Below the pieces are notes generated by a model. That model was not told the DNA's origin. It was given only the letters and a program-made list of their open reading frames with translations, and searched no databases. The position numbers were made by a program, and so were the translations under genes. Shown piece after piece: positions 1-7,926 of a stretch of DNA of 64,000 bases. The stretch's first letter is position 1. Every line of letters begins with the position of its first letter. Source of the DNA: Chitinophagaceae bacterium (GTDB taxonomy: Bacteria; Bacteroidota; Bacteroidia; Chitinophagales; Chitinophagaceae); contig JAMLGU010000002.1 of NCBI GenBank assembly GCA_023957575.1, positions 372,001 to 436,000 on the forward strand, given 5' to 3'.

Positions 1-705
1 GGTGATAATAGTTTTGCGTATTTACCATCTATGGGTAATATTGATGGGGTGCTATTAGGAACAATTCCCGTAGGCCAAAGCGGGTTTGTGGTTTCGGGAG
101 CGATGAATAACCCAATGAATCAGTTTGTAAAAACAATAGTAAATTTCCTGAAGGATTCTATTAAAATAGAAAAGGAAGATTATCAGGTTGTTCAAAAATC
201 TGCTCAGAATGTGGAGTGGATTTATGCAACTCAATCTCCCGGACTGTCCGCCCTGATTTATTGGTTTTTGCAAAAAAGCATTAACCTCTATGGCGAAGCG
301 CTTGTAAAAACACTGGCGTTGCAAAGAAATAATTTAGCCTCTACTGATGACGGATTAGATATATTAATAGATTTTTGGAAGGCTAGAGGAATTGATCCCG
401 AAGCGCTACATCTCTATGACGGTTCAGGTTTGTCGCCACAAAACAGAACGACAACAAAGGCTCAGGTAACAGTTTTGCAGTATGCAAAAAAACAACCCTG
501 GTTTAAAGAATATTACGAAGCCTTTCCGGTTTATAACAATACGAAAATGAAAAGCGGAACTATCAACAGAGTGAAGGGCTTTTGCGGTTATCAAAAGTCA
601 AAAGAGGGGAAAGAGTATGTTTTTTCTTTTTTGGTAAATAATTATAATGGCAGTCAGCTTGGGCTGACAAAGAAGATGTTTAAAGTGCTGGACAATCTGA
701 AATAA
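1..705 (+). CDS. dacB: D-alanyl-D-alanine carboxypeptidase/endopeptidase, PBP4 (DacB) family, 5' end outside window
   Basis: This is the C-terminal part of a periplasmic penicillin-binding protein 4, which trims or cuts peptidoglycan cross-links. The frame is open to base 1, so the true start lies upstream and the ATG at 31 is only internal. Visible motifs are DGSGLSPQNR, the conserved block of the peptidase S13 family, and MKSGTI, the KTG-type active-site triad with Ser in place of Thr. The catalytic SxxK and SxN motifs should lie mostly before the window. The protein ends normally about 50 residues after KSG, as the family does. The family assignment is strong. The exact activity (carboxypeptidase or endopeptidase) cannot be told from this fragment. 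Confidence 0.88.
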   Translation, partial: GDNSFAYLPSMGNIDGVLLGTIPVGQSGFVVSGAMNNPMNQFVKTIVNFLKDSIKIEKEDYQVVQKSAQNVEWIYATQSPGLSALIYWFLQKSINLYGEALVKTLALQRNNLASTDDGLDILIDFWKARGIDPEALHLYDGSGLSPQNRTTTKAQVTVLQYAKKQPWFKEYYEAFPVYNNTKMKSGTINRVKGFCGYQKSKEGKEYVFSFLVNNYNGSQLGLTKKMFKVLDNLK

Positions 706-835
706 AAGAATGAAATTTGTAAGGTACTAACCAATTTCAAGTAGTCTTACAAAAAGGGTTAGGAGGATTTTTAAAACTGAAAAAATTATTACTTGAACAT
801 TCCCCCTGATTTTTTAAAATATAAAAAGCAAGCAA

Positions 836-1570
836 ATGAAAACTTTTTTAACGATTGTATTTCTGAGTTTTATTGTTCTATCAAATTCATCAGCTTCAAA
901 GCCTGAAAATGAGTTTCCAAAAAATAATTTTCCTGAGGGTGCCTGGCATATCATCAATGAATCAGTAGAGCATACAATGGTGGCGGCCGATGGGTTTTGC
1001 ATGATAACTCAGTATGATAGAGTAAACAAATTATTCGCCCATACCTGGGGCGGAAACTGTCATTTTGATAACAGTAAATTGGTCATTGATATTAAATTTG
1101 ACTCCTACGATAAATCAAATGTAGGTAAAACCAAGACCTTCGTTTTTCATAGAAAAAAAGACGGGAAATTTATTACGGATTTGAATGGAAAAGAAATGGT
1201 TTGGACACAGGTTGATGAAGGGAATAAAAACCTGGCAGGTAATTGGCGGATTACTCAAAGAAGACAAGATGGAAAAATGGTGGATATTCCTTTGCGTGCA
1301 AGAAGAACACTGAAATTATTGAGTGCGACACGATTTCAATGGGCTGCCATCAATATTGAAACCGGTGAGTTTTCGGGAACCGGTGGCGGCACTTACACTT
1401 TTAAAGACGGAAAATATACAGAGAATATCGAATTTTTTTCAAGAGATAATTCCAGGGTAGGTGCATCGCTGAGCTTTGATGCCAGGCTTGAAAACGGCAA
1501 CTGGATTCACTCCGGACTCAGTTCCAAAGGAGACCCTATATATGAAGTGTGGTCAAGAATGAAAGAATAA
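836..1570 (+). CDS. secreted lipocalin-like protein, function unknown
   Basis: A 244-residue protein with an N-terminal signal peptide (MKTF, a hydrophobic stretch, then small residues near 18-21). The mature part appears to hold two similar beta-rich halves. Each begins with a G-x-W signature (GAWHII near residue 35, GNWRIT near 135), as in lipocalin-type or DUF4488-like barrels. The second half has the run GTGGGTYTFKDGKYTE, typical of secreted Bacteroidota proteins of this kind. It stands alone, 6 bp from the convergent gene behind it. A ligand cannot be predicted. The DUF4488 link is a resemblance I recognise and did not test. Confidence 0.7.
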   Translation: MKTFLTIVFLSFIVLSNSSASKPENEFPKNNFPEGAWHIINESVEHTMVAADGFCMITQYDRVNKLFAHTWGGNCHFDNSKLVIDIKFDSYDKSNVGKTKTFVFHRKKDGKFITDLNGKEMVWTQVDEGNKNLAGNWRITQRRQDGKMVDIPLRARRTLKLLSATRFQWAAINIETGEFSGTGGGTYTFKDGKYTENIEFFSRDNSRVGASLSFDARLENGNWIHSGLSSKGDPIYEVWSRMKE

Positions 1571-1575
1571 TTTAT

Positions 1576-2253
1576 TTAGAAAGAGGTTTTGGCTAATTCC
1601 ATCATCTCTTTGTAGGTATATCGAAAGATGCCTTCGGCGGTTTTCTTTGATGCCATAATCATGGCTTGTGCAAGATGTGCTCCTTCAATAGCCCGGTACT
1701 TTTCCATACTGCCTGTCATGATTTTTGAAATGGGTCGAATGGTTTTTTGAGCAAAAGATTCGAGTGGTCTGCTCTCATTCCGTTTGCCCAATAGCATCGA
1801 AGGTTGCATAATATGGATTTGCTCCATCCCAGTTGCAATTATATCTTCTTCGGTTTTTCCTTTCAGGTTCAGGTAAAAATTTTTACTATTGCTATTAGCG
1901 CCAACCGAAGATATCATAACAAATTTTCTGCAACCTGTTTCTTTAGCAATTTTGCATACTTTCACGGGGATGTTATGGTCGATTTTCCAATACAACTCTT
2001 TATCTCCTTTCACGTTTTTTTGAGTAGTTCCGATACAGCTAAATACCGCATTACTTCCTTCCAATGATAGTCTGAGCCATTCGTAGTCATCAAAATTTAC
2101 TAGTTTTACGTCTAATTTTTTATGTGTGATAGTTATAGGTTTTCTCACTAAAATCCTCACGGTATCATAGTAATCATCCTCCAATAATAATTTTAATAAT
2201 AAAGAGCCGATCATCCCCGTAGCGCCAATTATAGTTGCTGTTTTTTCTGTCAT
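1576..2253 (-). CDS. NAD(P)-binding atypical short-chain dehydrogenase, HTATIP2-like
   Basis: A 225-residue Rossmann-fold protein. The nucleotide-binding loop GATGMIG lies at residues 9-15, followed by VFSCIGTT (cofactor-side strand) and a YLNLK sequence in the YxxxK position of SDR enzymes. The length and the LxPSMLLG block resemble the HTATIP2/CC3 group of NAD(P)H-binding proteins. The substrate is unknown. I chose the ATG at 2253 because the Rossmann strand starts right after it. An upstream in-frame ATG at 2295 would overlap the divergent murB start and add 14 residues of no obvious value. It is divergent from murB with only about 36 bp between starts, so the two probably share a control region. 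Confidence 0.82.
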   Translation of the reverse strand: MTEKTATIIGATGMIGSLLLKLLLEDDYYDTVRILVRKPITITHKKLDVKLVNFDDYEWLRLSLEGSNAVFSCIGTTQKNVKGDKELYWKIDHNIPVKVCKIAKETGCRKFVMISSVGANSNSKNFYLNLKGKTEEDIIATGMEQIHIMQPSMLLGKRNESRPLESFAQKTIRPISKIMTGSMEKYRAIEGAHLAQAMIMASKKTAEGIFRYTYKEMMELAKTSF

Positions 2254-2289
2254 TCTTTTTTTTATTTTACTTTGCACATTATTAAAGCT

Positions 2290-3306
2290 ATGCAAATTTT
2301 AGAAAATATTTCATTAAAATCATTGAATACCTTCAGTATTGATGTATCTGCAAGGTATTTTTCGCGGTTTAAAACGATTGATGAATTACAGGAAATTTTA
2401 AACTGGTCAAAGTTGAAAGGACTTAATCCCATGATTTTGGGCGGAGGAAGTAATGTGCTGTTTACCAAAAATTACGATGGATTAATTTTAAAAAATGAAT
2501 TGATAGGAATTGAGAAAGTCAAAGAAGATGATTCCTTCGTTTACCTGAAAGCCGGTGGGGGAGTGGTTTGGCACGATTTTGTGATGTATTGCATAAAGAA
2601 TAATCTGTCGGGAATTGAAAATCTGGCATTGATTCCCGGATGTGCGGGCGCATCGCCCATGCAGAATATTGGCGCTTACGGGGTGGAGGTAAAGGATAGC
2701 TTTTATGAATTGACTGCTATGGATAAGCAAACTTCACAGGCTTATAAATTTTCTAACTCGGAATGTGAATTTGGCTATCGCGAAAGTGTTTTTAAGCATA
2801 AGTATAAAGACAGATTTGTTATCACAGATGTTACTTACAGGTTGAGTAAGACGCCTCATTTCAAAATAGAATATGGCGCTATCCGACAACAATTAGAAGA
2901 TGATAATGTGCAGGAATTATCAATTGCGGCTATTGCCAATGCCGTGATCGCTATTCGTACTTCCAAACTGCCTGATCCGGCTGTAATTGGTAATGCCGGA
3001 AGCTTTTTCAAGAATCCTTCTGTTCCTGAAGAGCAATTTGATTTATTAAAAGAAAAATATCCCGGAATAGTGGGATACAAAAATACAGAGGGTTTAGTGA
3101 AAGTAGCTGCAGGCTGGATGATTGACCGGTGTGGACTGAAAGGGTTTAGGAGAGGCGACGCAGGCGTTCATGATAAGCAGGCGTTGGTTCTGGTAAATCA
3201 TGGAAAAGCTACCGGTAATGAAATTCTGGAAATCAGTAAAATTGTCAGAACTGCGGTGTTTGAAAAGTTTGGTATAGAGATTGTACCTGAGGTAAATATC
3301 ATTTAA
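2290..3306 (+). CDS. murB: UDP-N-acetylmuramate dehydrogenase (MurB, type I)
   Basis: A cytoplasmic FAD enzyme that reduces UDP-GlcNAc-enolpyruvate to UDP-MurNAc with NADPH, the second committed step of peptidoglycan synthesis. The FAD-binding region shows ILGGGSNVLF near residue 50, IPGCAGASPMQNIGAYGVEV near 115-135 and YRESVFK. The catalytic Ser lies in GNAGSFFKNP, and the C-terminal Glu in IVPEVNII. The 338 residues fit type I MurB, the E. coli-like form. The ATG at 2290 is preferred over one six codons upstream, because the protein then starts MQILENISLKSLNTF as in relatives. It is divergent from the SDR gene. A near-match to the Bacteroidota -7 element (TTACTTTG at 2267-2274) sits 15 nt before the start. 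Confidence 0.96.
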   Translation: MQILENISLKSLNTFSIDVSARYFSRFKTIDELQEILNWSKLKGLNPMILGGGSNVLFTKNYDGLILKNELIGIEKVKEDDSFVYLKAGGGVVWHDFVMYCIKNNLSGIENLALIPGCAGASPMQNIGAYGVEVKDSFYELTAMDKQTSQAYKFSNSECEFGYRESVFKHKYKDRFVITDVTYRLSKTPHFKIEYGAIRQQLEDDNVQELSIAAIANAVIAIRTSKLPDPAVIGNAGSFFKNPSVPEEQFDLLKEKYPGIVGYKNTEGLVKVAAGWMIDRCGLKGFRRGDAGVHDKQALVLVNHGKATGNEILEISKIVRTAVFEKFGIEIVPEVNII

Positions 3307-3317
3307 TTGCAAATCTT

Positions 3318-3325
3318 TATTTTTG
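3318..3325 (+). promoter_or_regulatory. putative -7 promoter element TAnnTTTG
   Basis: TATTTTTG matches the Bacteroidota sigma-A -7 consensus TAnnTTTG exactly. It lies 58 bp before the ATG of the outer-membrane protein at 3384, so a 5' leader of about 50 nt is expected. No well-placed -33 TTG was seen. Confidence 0.45.
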
Positions 3326-3383
3326 CGCATTAATAGTTAATTGAACCTATTAATTTTTTAAAATTAAAAAAAATCTAAATTTT

Positions 3384-4082
3384 ATGAAAAGATATGTATT
3401 GTTATCAACTATTTTAATGGTTGCCATTGCAGCGCAGGCGCAGTATGGTTATTTTCCCCGCCCAGTAAGACTTGGGTTTAAAGTGGATCCGGTTTTTATA
3501 AACAGCCTTAAAACTTTGGAAAATGGTGTGTCAAAGACAGATAGCAAATTTGGGGTAAATTATGGTCTGATGGCTGATGTTATGTTCATAGATGGCAGAG
3601 GCGCTTTTGCCACCGGATTGGAAGTTTCGCATGCATCTGCAGGCCTATCTTATAGCGACAATACAAAAGGGCTCAGGCGTGGAGAAGCTACCGGCCAGCA
3701 GAATTATCTGTTGAAACTTCAATATCTGAATATTCCCCTCACGGTGAAGTTGAAAACTAATATGAATGAAGGATTTCGCTGGTGGGGACAGTTTGGTGGC
3801 GGATTGGGTGCATTAATTCGTTCCAGAGCAGACTATTCATATACTAAAACAGGTGGTGGAAACGTTTCCGAAACTAATGTAAATGTAATGAATCAAACCA
3901 ATAAGGTTAACCTGAGCCTGATAATGGGCGCCGGTGGTGAATACAGACTTGCTGAGAGAACTGACTTATTTTTTGGTCTCGGATTTGAGAATGGTTTTAC
4001 CGACATTACTTCCAACAAACAATGGAATGATGGTAAAGTTGCGTTAAATCGATGGGCTATCAGATTAGGAGTTTTCTTTTAA
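3384..4082 (+). CDS. outer-membrane beta-barrel protein (PorT-like / OMP_b-brl_2 type)
   Basis: A 232-residue protein with a signal peptide ending AIAAQAQ near residue 19. Alternating hydrophobic beta strands follow, with many Gly and aromatic residues and a C-terminal strand ending in Phe (WAIRLGVFF), the usual barrel-assembly signal. The pattern (LGFKVDPVF..., YLNIPLTVKLKTN, GGGLGALI) is that of the Bacteroidota porin/PorT-like 8-strand barrels. The cargo or role is unknown. The gene stands alone between a -7 element and a strong terminator, so it is probably a single-gene unit. Confidence 0.85.
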   Translation: MKRYVLLSTILMVAIAAQAQYGYFPRPVRLGFKVDPVFINSLKTLENGVSKTDSKFGVNYGLMADVMFIDGRGAFATGLEVSHASAGLSYSDNTKGLRRGEATGQQNYLLKLQYLNIPLTVKLKTNMNEGFRWWGQFGGGLGALIRSRADYSYTKTGGGNVSETNVNVMNQTNKVNLSLIMGAGGEYRLAERTDLFFGLGFENGFTDITSNKQWNDGKVALNRWAIRLGVFF

Positions 4083-4105
4083 GTAATTCAATTTTATATA
4101 GACTT

Positions 4106-4144
4106 CCCTGTTACAATTGTTAAGGATGTAACAGGGATTTTTTT
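4106..4144 (+). terminator. rho-independent terminator after the OMP gene
   Basis: A perfect 10-bp stem (CCCTGTTACA at 4106-4115 with TGTAACAGGG at 4127-4136) is followed by an A and seven T. It starts 24 bp after the stop at 4082. Confidence 0.85.
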
Positions 4145-4227
4145 ATCTAAGATTCAATATTATACCTGGCAGCAGTTGAGGCCGTTCTTCTTCCCTCTTG
4201 TCAATTTGTATGTTAAAGTCACCCAAG

Positions 4228-5154
4228 TTAATTATTTTTCATTTTTAATTTGTCTGTGTCGTAAATTGTATCATATTCCTTTTTGTGAATTTTCTTACTG
4301 GTGATGTCAATTTTAACCGTTGAAATAAACTCTTTAAAGTCAGTGTTCATTGTAAGTTTGTTTATCGTTTCCCAATCAAGATTTTCTCGATTTTTTGCAG
4401 AAAAAATAATTTCAGATGAGTCTGGGTCTTCCAAGTTTAGTTGAATTACTCCAATGCCGAATGAAGTTGAAAGTCTTGAAAGTTCATCTCTGAATTCTTG
4501 TTCTTTTGAAATATCAGCAGCGACCAAATAACTTTCGTTAGCCCACGAAGAATTTGAAACTGTCTGAAAGAAACTTTCACGTAAATTGTTAAAATTAAGT
4601 TCACGTTTAAGTTCAAATGAAAATAGTTTAATAGTTGTGTTGCTTATTGATGAGCTTAGATCATAAACCTCGCTTTTCCACTCGTCAAATGGGAAATAGC
4701 AGCCAACAATGTCAGGATGAATCCACTCGCCAAATTCTTTTTTCGATGAATGTAAATGATTAATTGTCTTTGTATAGCAAAGTAGATGATAATAAGCGAA
4801 GTAAGTTAAAAAAGGATGTAAATCTCTCTCTAAATACTCAAACTTCTTTTTCTTGTTTGTTGTAGGTAATACAATTTCAACTGTTTCATCTTCTATGGCT
4901 GCCAAGTCAAATTGTGTAGCTTGTGATTTCAGATAAAATTTTTTGGGCCGGCTATTTGTCTGAGCGAAAAGTGATTTTGGATTGTCTTTTGCGTTAACAT
5001 AGATTTGAGCATATAAAGTTTGCCAAGGCGTTTTGCCTTCACTGTTCAGTAGTTTGTCGTAGCCCTTTTCTGTTGCTAACGTCCAGATTTCGTTTGCAGT
5101 CAATGGACGATTTTCATCCTTTAAAACTTGTTCAGCTAATTCTAAAAATGTCAT
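4228..5154 (-). CDS. HARE-HTH domain protein with PD-(D/E)XK nuclease-like C-terminal half
   Basis: A 308-residue protein. Residues 1-75 (MTFLELAEQVLKDENRPLTANEIW...LYAQIY) match the HARE-HTH winged-helix fold found in restriction endonucleases, bacterial RNA polymerase delta and eukaryotic ASXL proteins. After a charged linker, the C-terminal half has HPDIVGCYFP, then FSFELKREL, then FFQTVSNSSWANESYLVAA. The spaced D and ExK resemble a PD-(D/E)XK nuclease core of the COG2958-like group. It stands alone among housekeeping genes with no methyltransferase next to it. A modification-sensing nuclease or DNA-binding regulator is possible. The HARE call is firm and the nuclease call is inference. 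Confidence 0.78.
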   Translation of the reverse strand: MTFLELAEQVLKDENRPLTANEIWTLATEKGYDKLLNSEGKTPWQTLYAQIYVNAKDNPKSLFAQTNSRPKKFYLKSQATQFDLAAIEDETVEIVLPTTNKKKKFEYLERDLHPFLTYFAYYHLLCYTKTINHLHSSKKEFGEWIHPDIVGCYFPFDEWKSEVYDLSSSISNTTIKLFSFELKRELNFNNLRESFFQTVSNSSWANESYLVAADISKEQEFRDELSRLSTSFGIGVIQLNLEDPDSSEIIFSAKNRENLDWETINKLTMNTDFKEFISTVKIDITSKKIHKKEYDTIYDTDKLKMKNN

Positions 5155-5312
5155 ACTATTTCAATATTTCGTTTGTAACTGTCTGTTTCGTGGTTCGCCT
5201 GTAACCTCCAAATATACCGGTTAATTTTAATTTCAATAAGAAGTTTTTTGCTTATAATTCTGAATGGTTTTTATAATAGTATTTGAAATGTGAATATATA
5301 GTAATAATTCAC

Positions 5313-6302
5313 TCACCTCCAATCCTTCCTCACCTTTCGTTTTACATAAGCCAATAATAAAAGCGGCAATAGTAAAAATGCAGTGAGGCTCCAGATGCTG
5401 CCGGTGAGGAGCCATAGTAAAAAGAAAATGACCAGCAGGTAGAGCGGGTATCCAAATATCAGAAATGCTACCTTCATCGAGTCGTTGTGGACCTTGTCGG
5501 TTTTCAGATATTTGATGATGAAGTTAGTCAAATAATATCCGGGCAGGTGCAATAGTTTACCTAATAAAGATGGCAGAAACAAAACTGCTTCTTTTACCGG
5601 ATTGGCTTTGATATTAAATTTTTGATCAAAAGTTTCATTGTCTTCGGGAGCAATTTCATAAACCAATTTTTTGAACTTTTCTTCTAATCTTTTATTGAAT
5701 GTCCGGTTCAGGATTCCATCTGAATCTTGCAGATTAAATAAATCTACAGTAAAAGCATTACCCACATTTACATCTATCTGTTTGCCAAATCTTTCGAATG
5801 AACTGTAATTAATCCCCACCGGCAATATTTTTAACGGGATACCTTCTTCCCAGGCTTTAAAGGCCAGCCTGGCTGTACCTTTGAGCAGTGGTCGCAGGTG
5901 CCACTCCTTTACGCAAAGCCCTTCACTAAATATGGTAACCACTCCGTTCTGTTTAAATATTTCGATGCAGGCATCAAAGGTTTTATAATTTTCAGACAAA
6001 TTTTCGGCACCCTCCCGATTGCGGTAAACCGGAAAAATACGCAGGCTGTGCAGGATAGGACGTGCCCATTTTTTCCGGAAAACATCACCACGTGCCAATG
6101 ACCAGATGGGTTCGCCAAAAAGAATATCCAGAAAAACGGCATCCAGAAAGGAATTAGGATGGTTGCTGGCAATGAGTAATGGCCCTTTTTGTTTTAATAG
6201 TTTGGGCCGGTTTATTCGGATGGAATAACAGTAAAACCGAATGATGAAACGAACATATATTTTAAGGATGGCGTAAAGCAAAACAAGGATTTTAATAATC
6301 AA
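5313..6302 (-). CDS. 1-acyl-sn-glycerol-3-phosphate acyltransferase-like membrane protein (PlsC family)
   Basis: A 329-residue membrane-associated acyltransferase for glycerophospholipid synthesis or a related lipid. Acyltransferase block I is NHPNSFLD (H-x4-D) near residue 46. Block II is FPVYRNREG, block III is FSEG (the usual form is FPEG), and block IV is ILPVGINYSSF. There is a hydrophobic N-terminal segment. The C-terminal third holds two or three membrane segments (VAFLIFGYPLYLLVIFFLLWLL... and SLTAFLLLPLLLLAYV), then a basic tail. This is longer than minimal PlsC and typical of Bacteroidota paralogues. Which lysolipid it uses is not visible. Confidence 0.88.
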   Translation of the reverse strand: MIIKILVLLYAILKIYVRFIIRFYCYSIRINRPKLLKQKGPLLIASNHPNSFLDAVFLDILFGEPIWSLARGDVFRKKWARPILHSLRIFPVYRNREGAENLSENYKTFDACIEIFKQNGVVTIFSEGLCVKEWHLRPLLKGTARLAFKAWEEGIPLKILPVGINYSSFERFGKQIDVNVGNAFTVDLFNLQDSDGILNRTFNKRLEEKFKKLVYEIAPEDNETFDQKFNIKANPVKEAVLFLPSLLGKLLHLPGYYLTNFIIKYLKTDKVHNDSMKVAFLIFGYPLYLLVIFFLLWLLTGSIWSLTAFLLLPLLLLAYVKRKVRKDWR

Positions 6303-6528
6303 ATGCTGACTTAAAAATAGGAAAAATAACGAAATTGTAACCTATTACGTTGAAATACTTATGCCTACGAAAATATTAGGTAGCCACAAATGCCCGAATG
6401 GTGTTGCAGGGTGTCTTTACCACAATAAAAGAATTGCTCCAGCTTAAAGAAAAATGAAGGAGGATTTGGTTTTTATTTTTTCAATTTGCTTTTTGGAATT
6501 CGGAGGATGAAAAAATAAAAATTATCCG

Positions 6529-7659
6529 TTATTCTGATTTACCCTTTACAGTCAGCGTATTCTTTATTTTATTAGCCTGATACAATAAATCTGCTCTTTC
6601 ATTGCTGATGATGGTGGCATGTCCCATCTTTCTTCCGGGCTTGGTTTGCTTTTTCCCATAAATATGAAAGAAAGCATTTTCTATTTTTAATACTTCCTCC
6701 AATCCTTCATATACGGCATTTCCCTGATGGCCCTCGGCGCCAATAATATTGACCATTACAGAAGAAGAAATAGCCTCGGTATTGCCCAAAGGATAGTTCA
6801 AAATTATTCGCCACAGCATGTCAAACTGAGAACTGTAGTGTGCTTCAATGGTATGATGCCCGCTATTGTGTACTCTGGGAGCTGTTTCGTTTACCAATAC
6901 ATTGCCTTCGGGCGTAGCAAACATTTCCACTGCAAAAATACCCGGTGAGTTGAAATTTTTTACGGTTGTCAGCGCTATGGCTTCTGCCTTCCATTTCACA
7001 TTTTCAGGCAGATCGGCCGGGCAAAGTTGAAAATCAAGCTGGTTTAGTTTCTCATCAAAAATCATTTGCACCGGCGGATAAATGGCTATTTCGCCCGAAT
7101 TGCCCACTGCAATCATCACTGCAATCTCCTTTTGCACCTCCACCATTTTTTCCAGCACGGCAGTTTGGTCATATCCTTTTGCAATATCATCGGTTTTACG
7201 TATCACCTGCACACCACGTCCGTCATATCCGCCCTCTGCCAATTTGTGTACTGCCGGCAGAAAAGCTTTGTGGGCTTCCAATTCTGTGATGTTATGAGTG
7301 ATGATGTATTCCGACGTAGGTATCTGATTGTCAATATAGTATTTTTTCTGAATGGCCTTGTTGCAAATGGTTCTTAATACCGAAGGTCGTGGATAAATTC
7401 TTTTTCCTTCTTTTTCCAGCGCCTCCAATGCATCAATATTCACATTTTCAATTTCGATTGTAAGTGCGTCTAAATGCTTACCAAAATGATATACATCGTT
7501 AAAATCTCTTATATTTCCTTCGGTAAAATGATTACAAAGATGGGCAGCAGGGCAGTCCTTGTCATTTTCCATCACAAAAGTTTCAACAGGATAATTTGCT
7601 GCAGCTTGTAGCAACATGCGGCCCAGTTGTCCGCCACCTAATATTCCGATTTTTTGCAT
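6529..7659 (-). CDS. purK: 5-(carboxyamino)imidazole ribonucleotide synthase (PurK)
   Basis: An ATP-grasp enzyme of purine synthesis that carboxylates aminoimidazole ribonucleotide with ATP and bicarbonate. Residues 1-15 read MQKIGILGGGQLGRM, the family signature. GGYDGRGVQVI is the ATP-grasp loop, and NETAPRVHNSGHHTIE is the conserved metal/ATP site. The 376 residues are normal. I chose the ATG at 7659: an in-frame ATG at 7740 would add 27 residues (rich in Lys, Cys and Tyr) before the signature. purE is not adjacent. A -7 promoter element ends four bases before this ATG, so the mRNA may have almost no leader. Confidence 0.95.
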   Translation of the reverse strand: MQKIGILGGGQLGRMLLQAAANYPVETFVMENDKDCPAAHLCNHFTEGNIRDFNDVYHFGKHLDALTIEIENVNIDALEALEKEGKRIYPRPSVLRTICNKAIQKKYYIDNQIPTSEYIITHNITELEAHKAFLPAVHKLAEGGYDGRGVQVIRKTDDIAKGYDQTAVLEKMVEVQKEIAVMIAVGNSGEIAIYPPVQMIFDEKLNQLDFQLCPADLPENVKWKAEAIALTTVKNFNSPGIFAVEMFATPEGNVLVNETAPRVHNSGHHTIEAHYSSQFDMLWRIILNYPLGNTEAISSSVMVNIIGAEGHQGNAVYEGLEEVLKIENAFFHIYGKKQTKPGRKMGHATIISNERADLLYQANKIKNTLTVKGKSE

Positions 7660-7663
7660 GGCG

Positions 7664-7671
7664 CAAAGATA
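7664..7671 (-). promoter_or_regulatory. putative -7 element, 4 nt before the purK start
   Basis: On the minus strand the order is TATCTTTG, CGCC, ATG. The consensus match is exact. Transcription usually starts 5-7 nt after such an element, which would be at or inside the start codon. Confidence 0.5.
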
Positions 7672-7879
7672 GGGTAGCCGATTGCAACATTTTTTGTAAG
7701 TGTATAAGTTTTTAGCGCTTCTCTTTGTGTAATTCGGCATGGTGTCTTTTATTTCATTTATTCTGTCCTTATGCAGAAAACCTTCTCTATTATTTTCTAC
7801 ACTATAAATGATAGTATTTTACAGCCAAACGTTTTTTTTCAAATACCCGAATTTATATAAAACAAAGGGATTTTAAGTT

Positions 7880-7887
7880 TATCTTTG
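7880..7887 (+). promoter_or_regulatory. putative -7 element for the L,D-transpeptidase gene
   Basis: TATCTTTG matches TAnnTTTG exactly and lies 40 bp before the ATG at 7927. It overlaps an in-frame TTG at 7885, which argues against that TTG as the translation start. Confidence 0.5.
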
Positions 7888-7926
7888 CCGTTAGGTTTTG
7901 TTTCAACAGAAAAGAAAAATTGTCAG

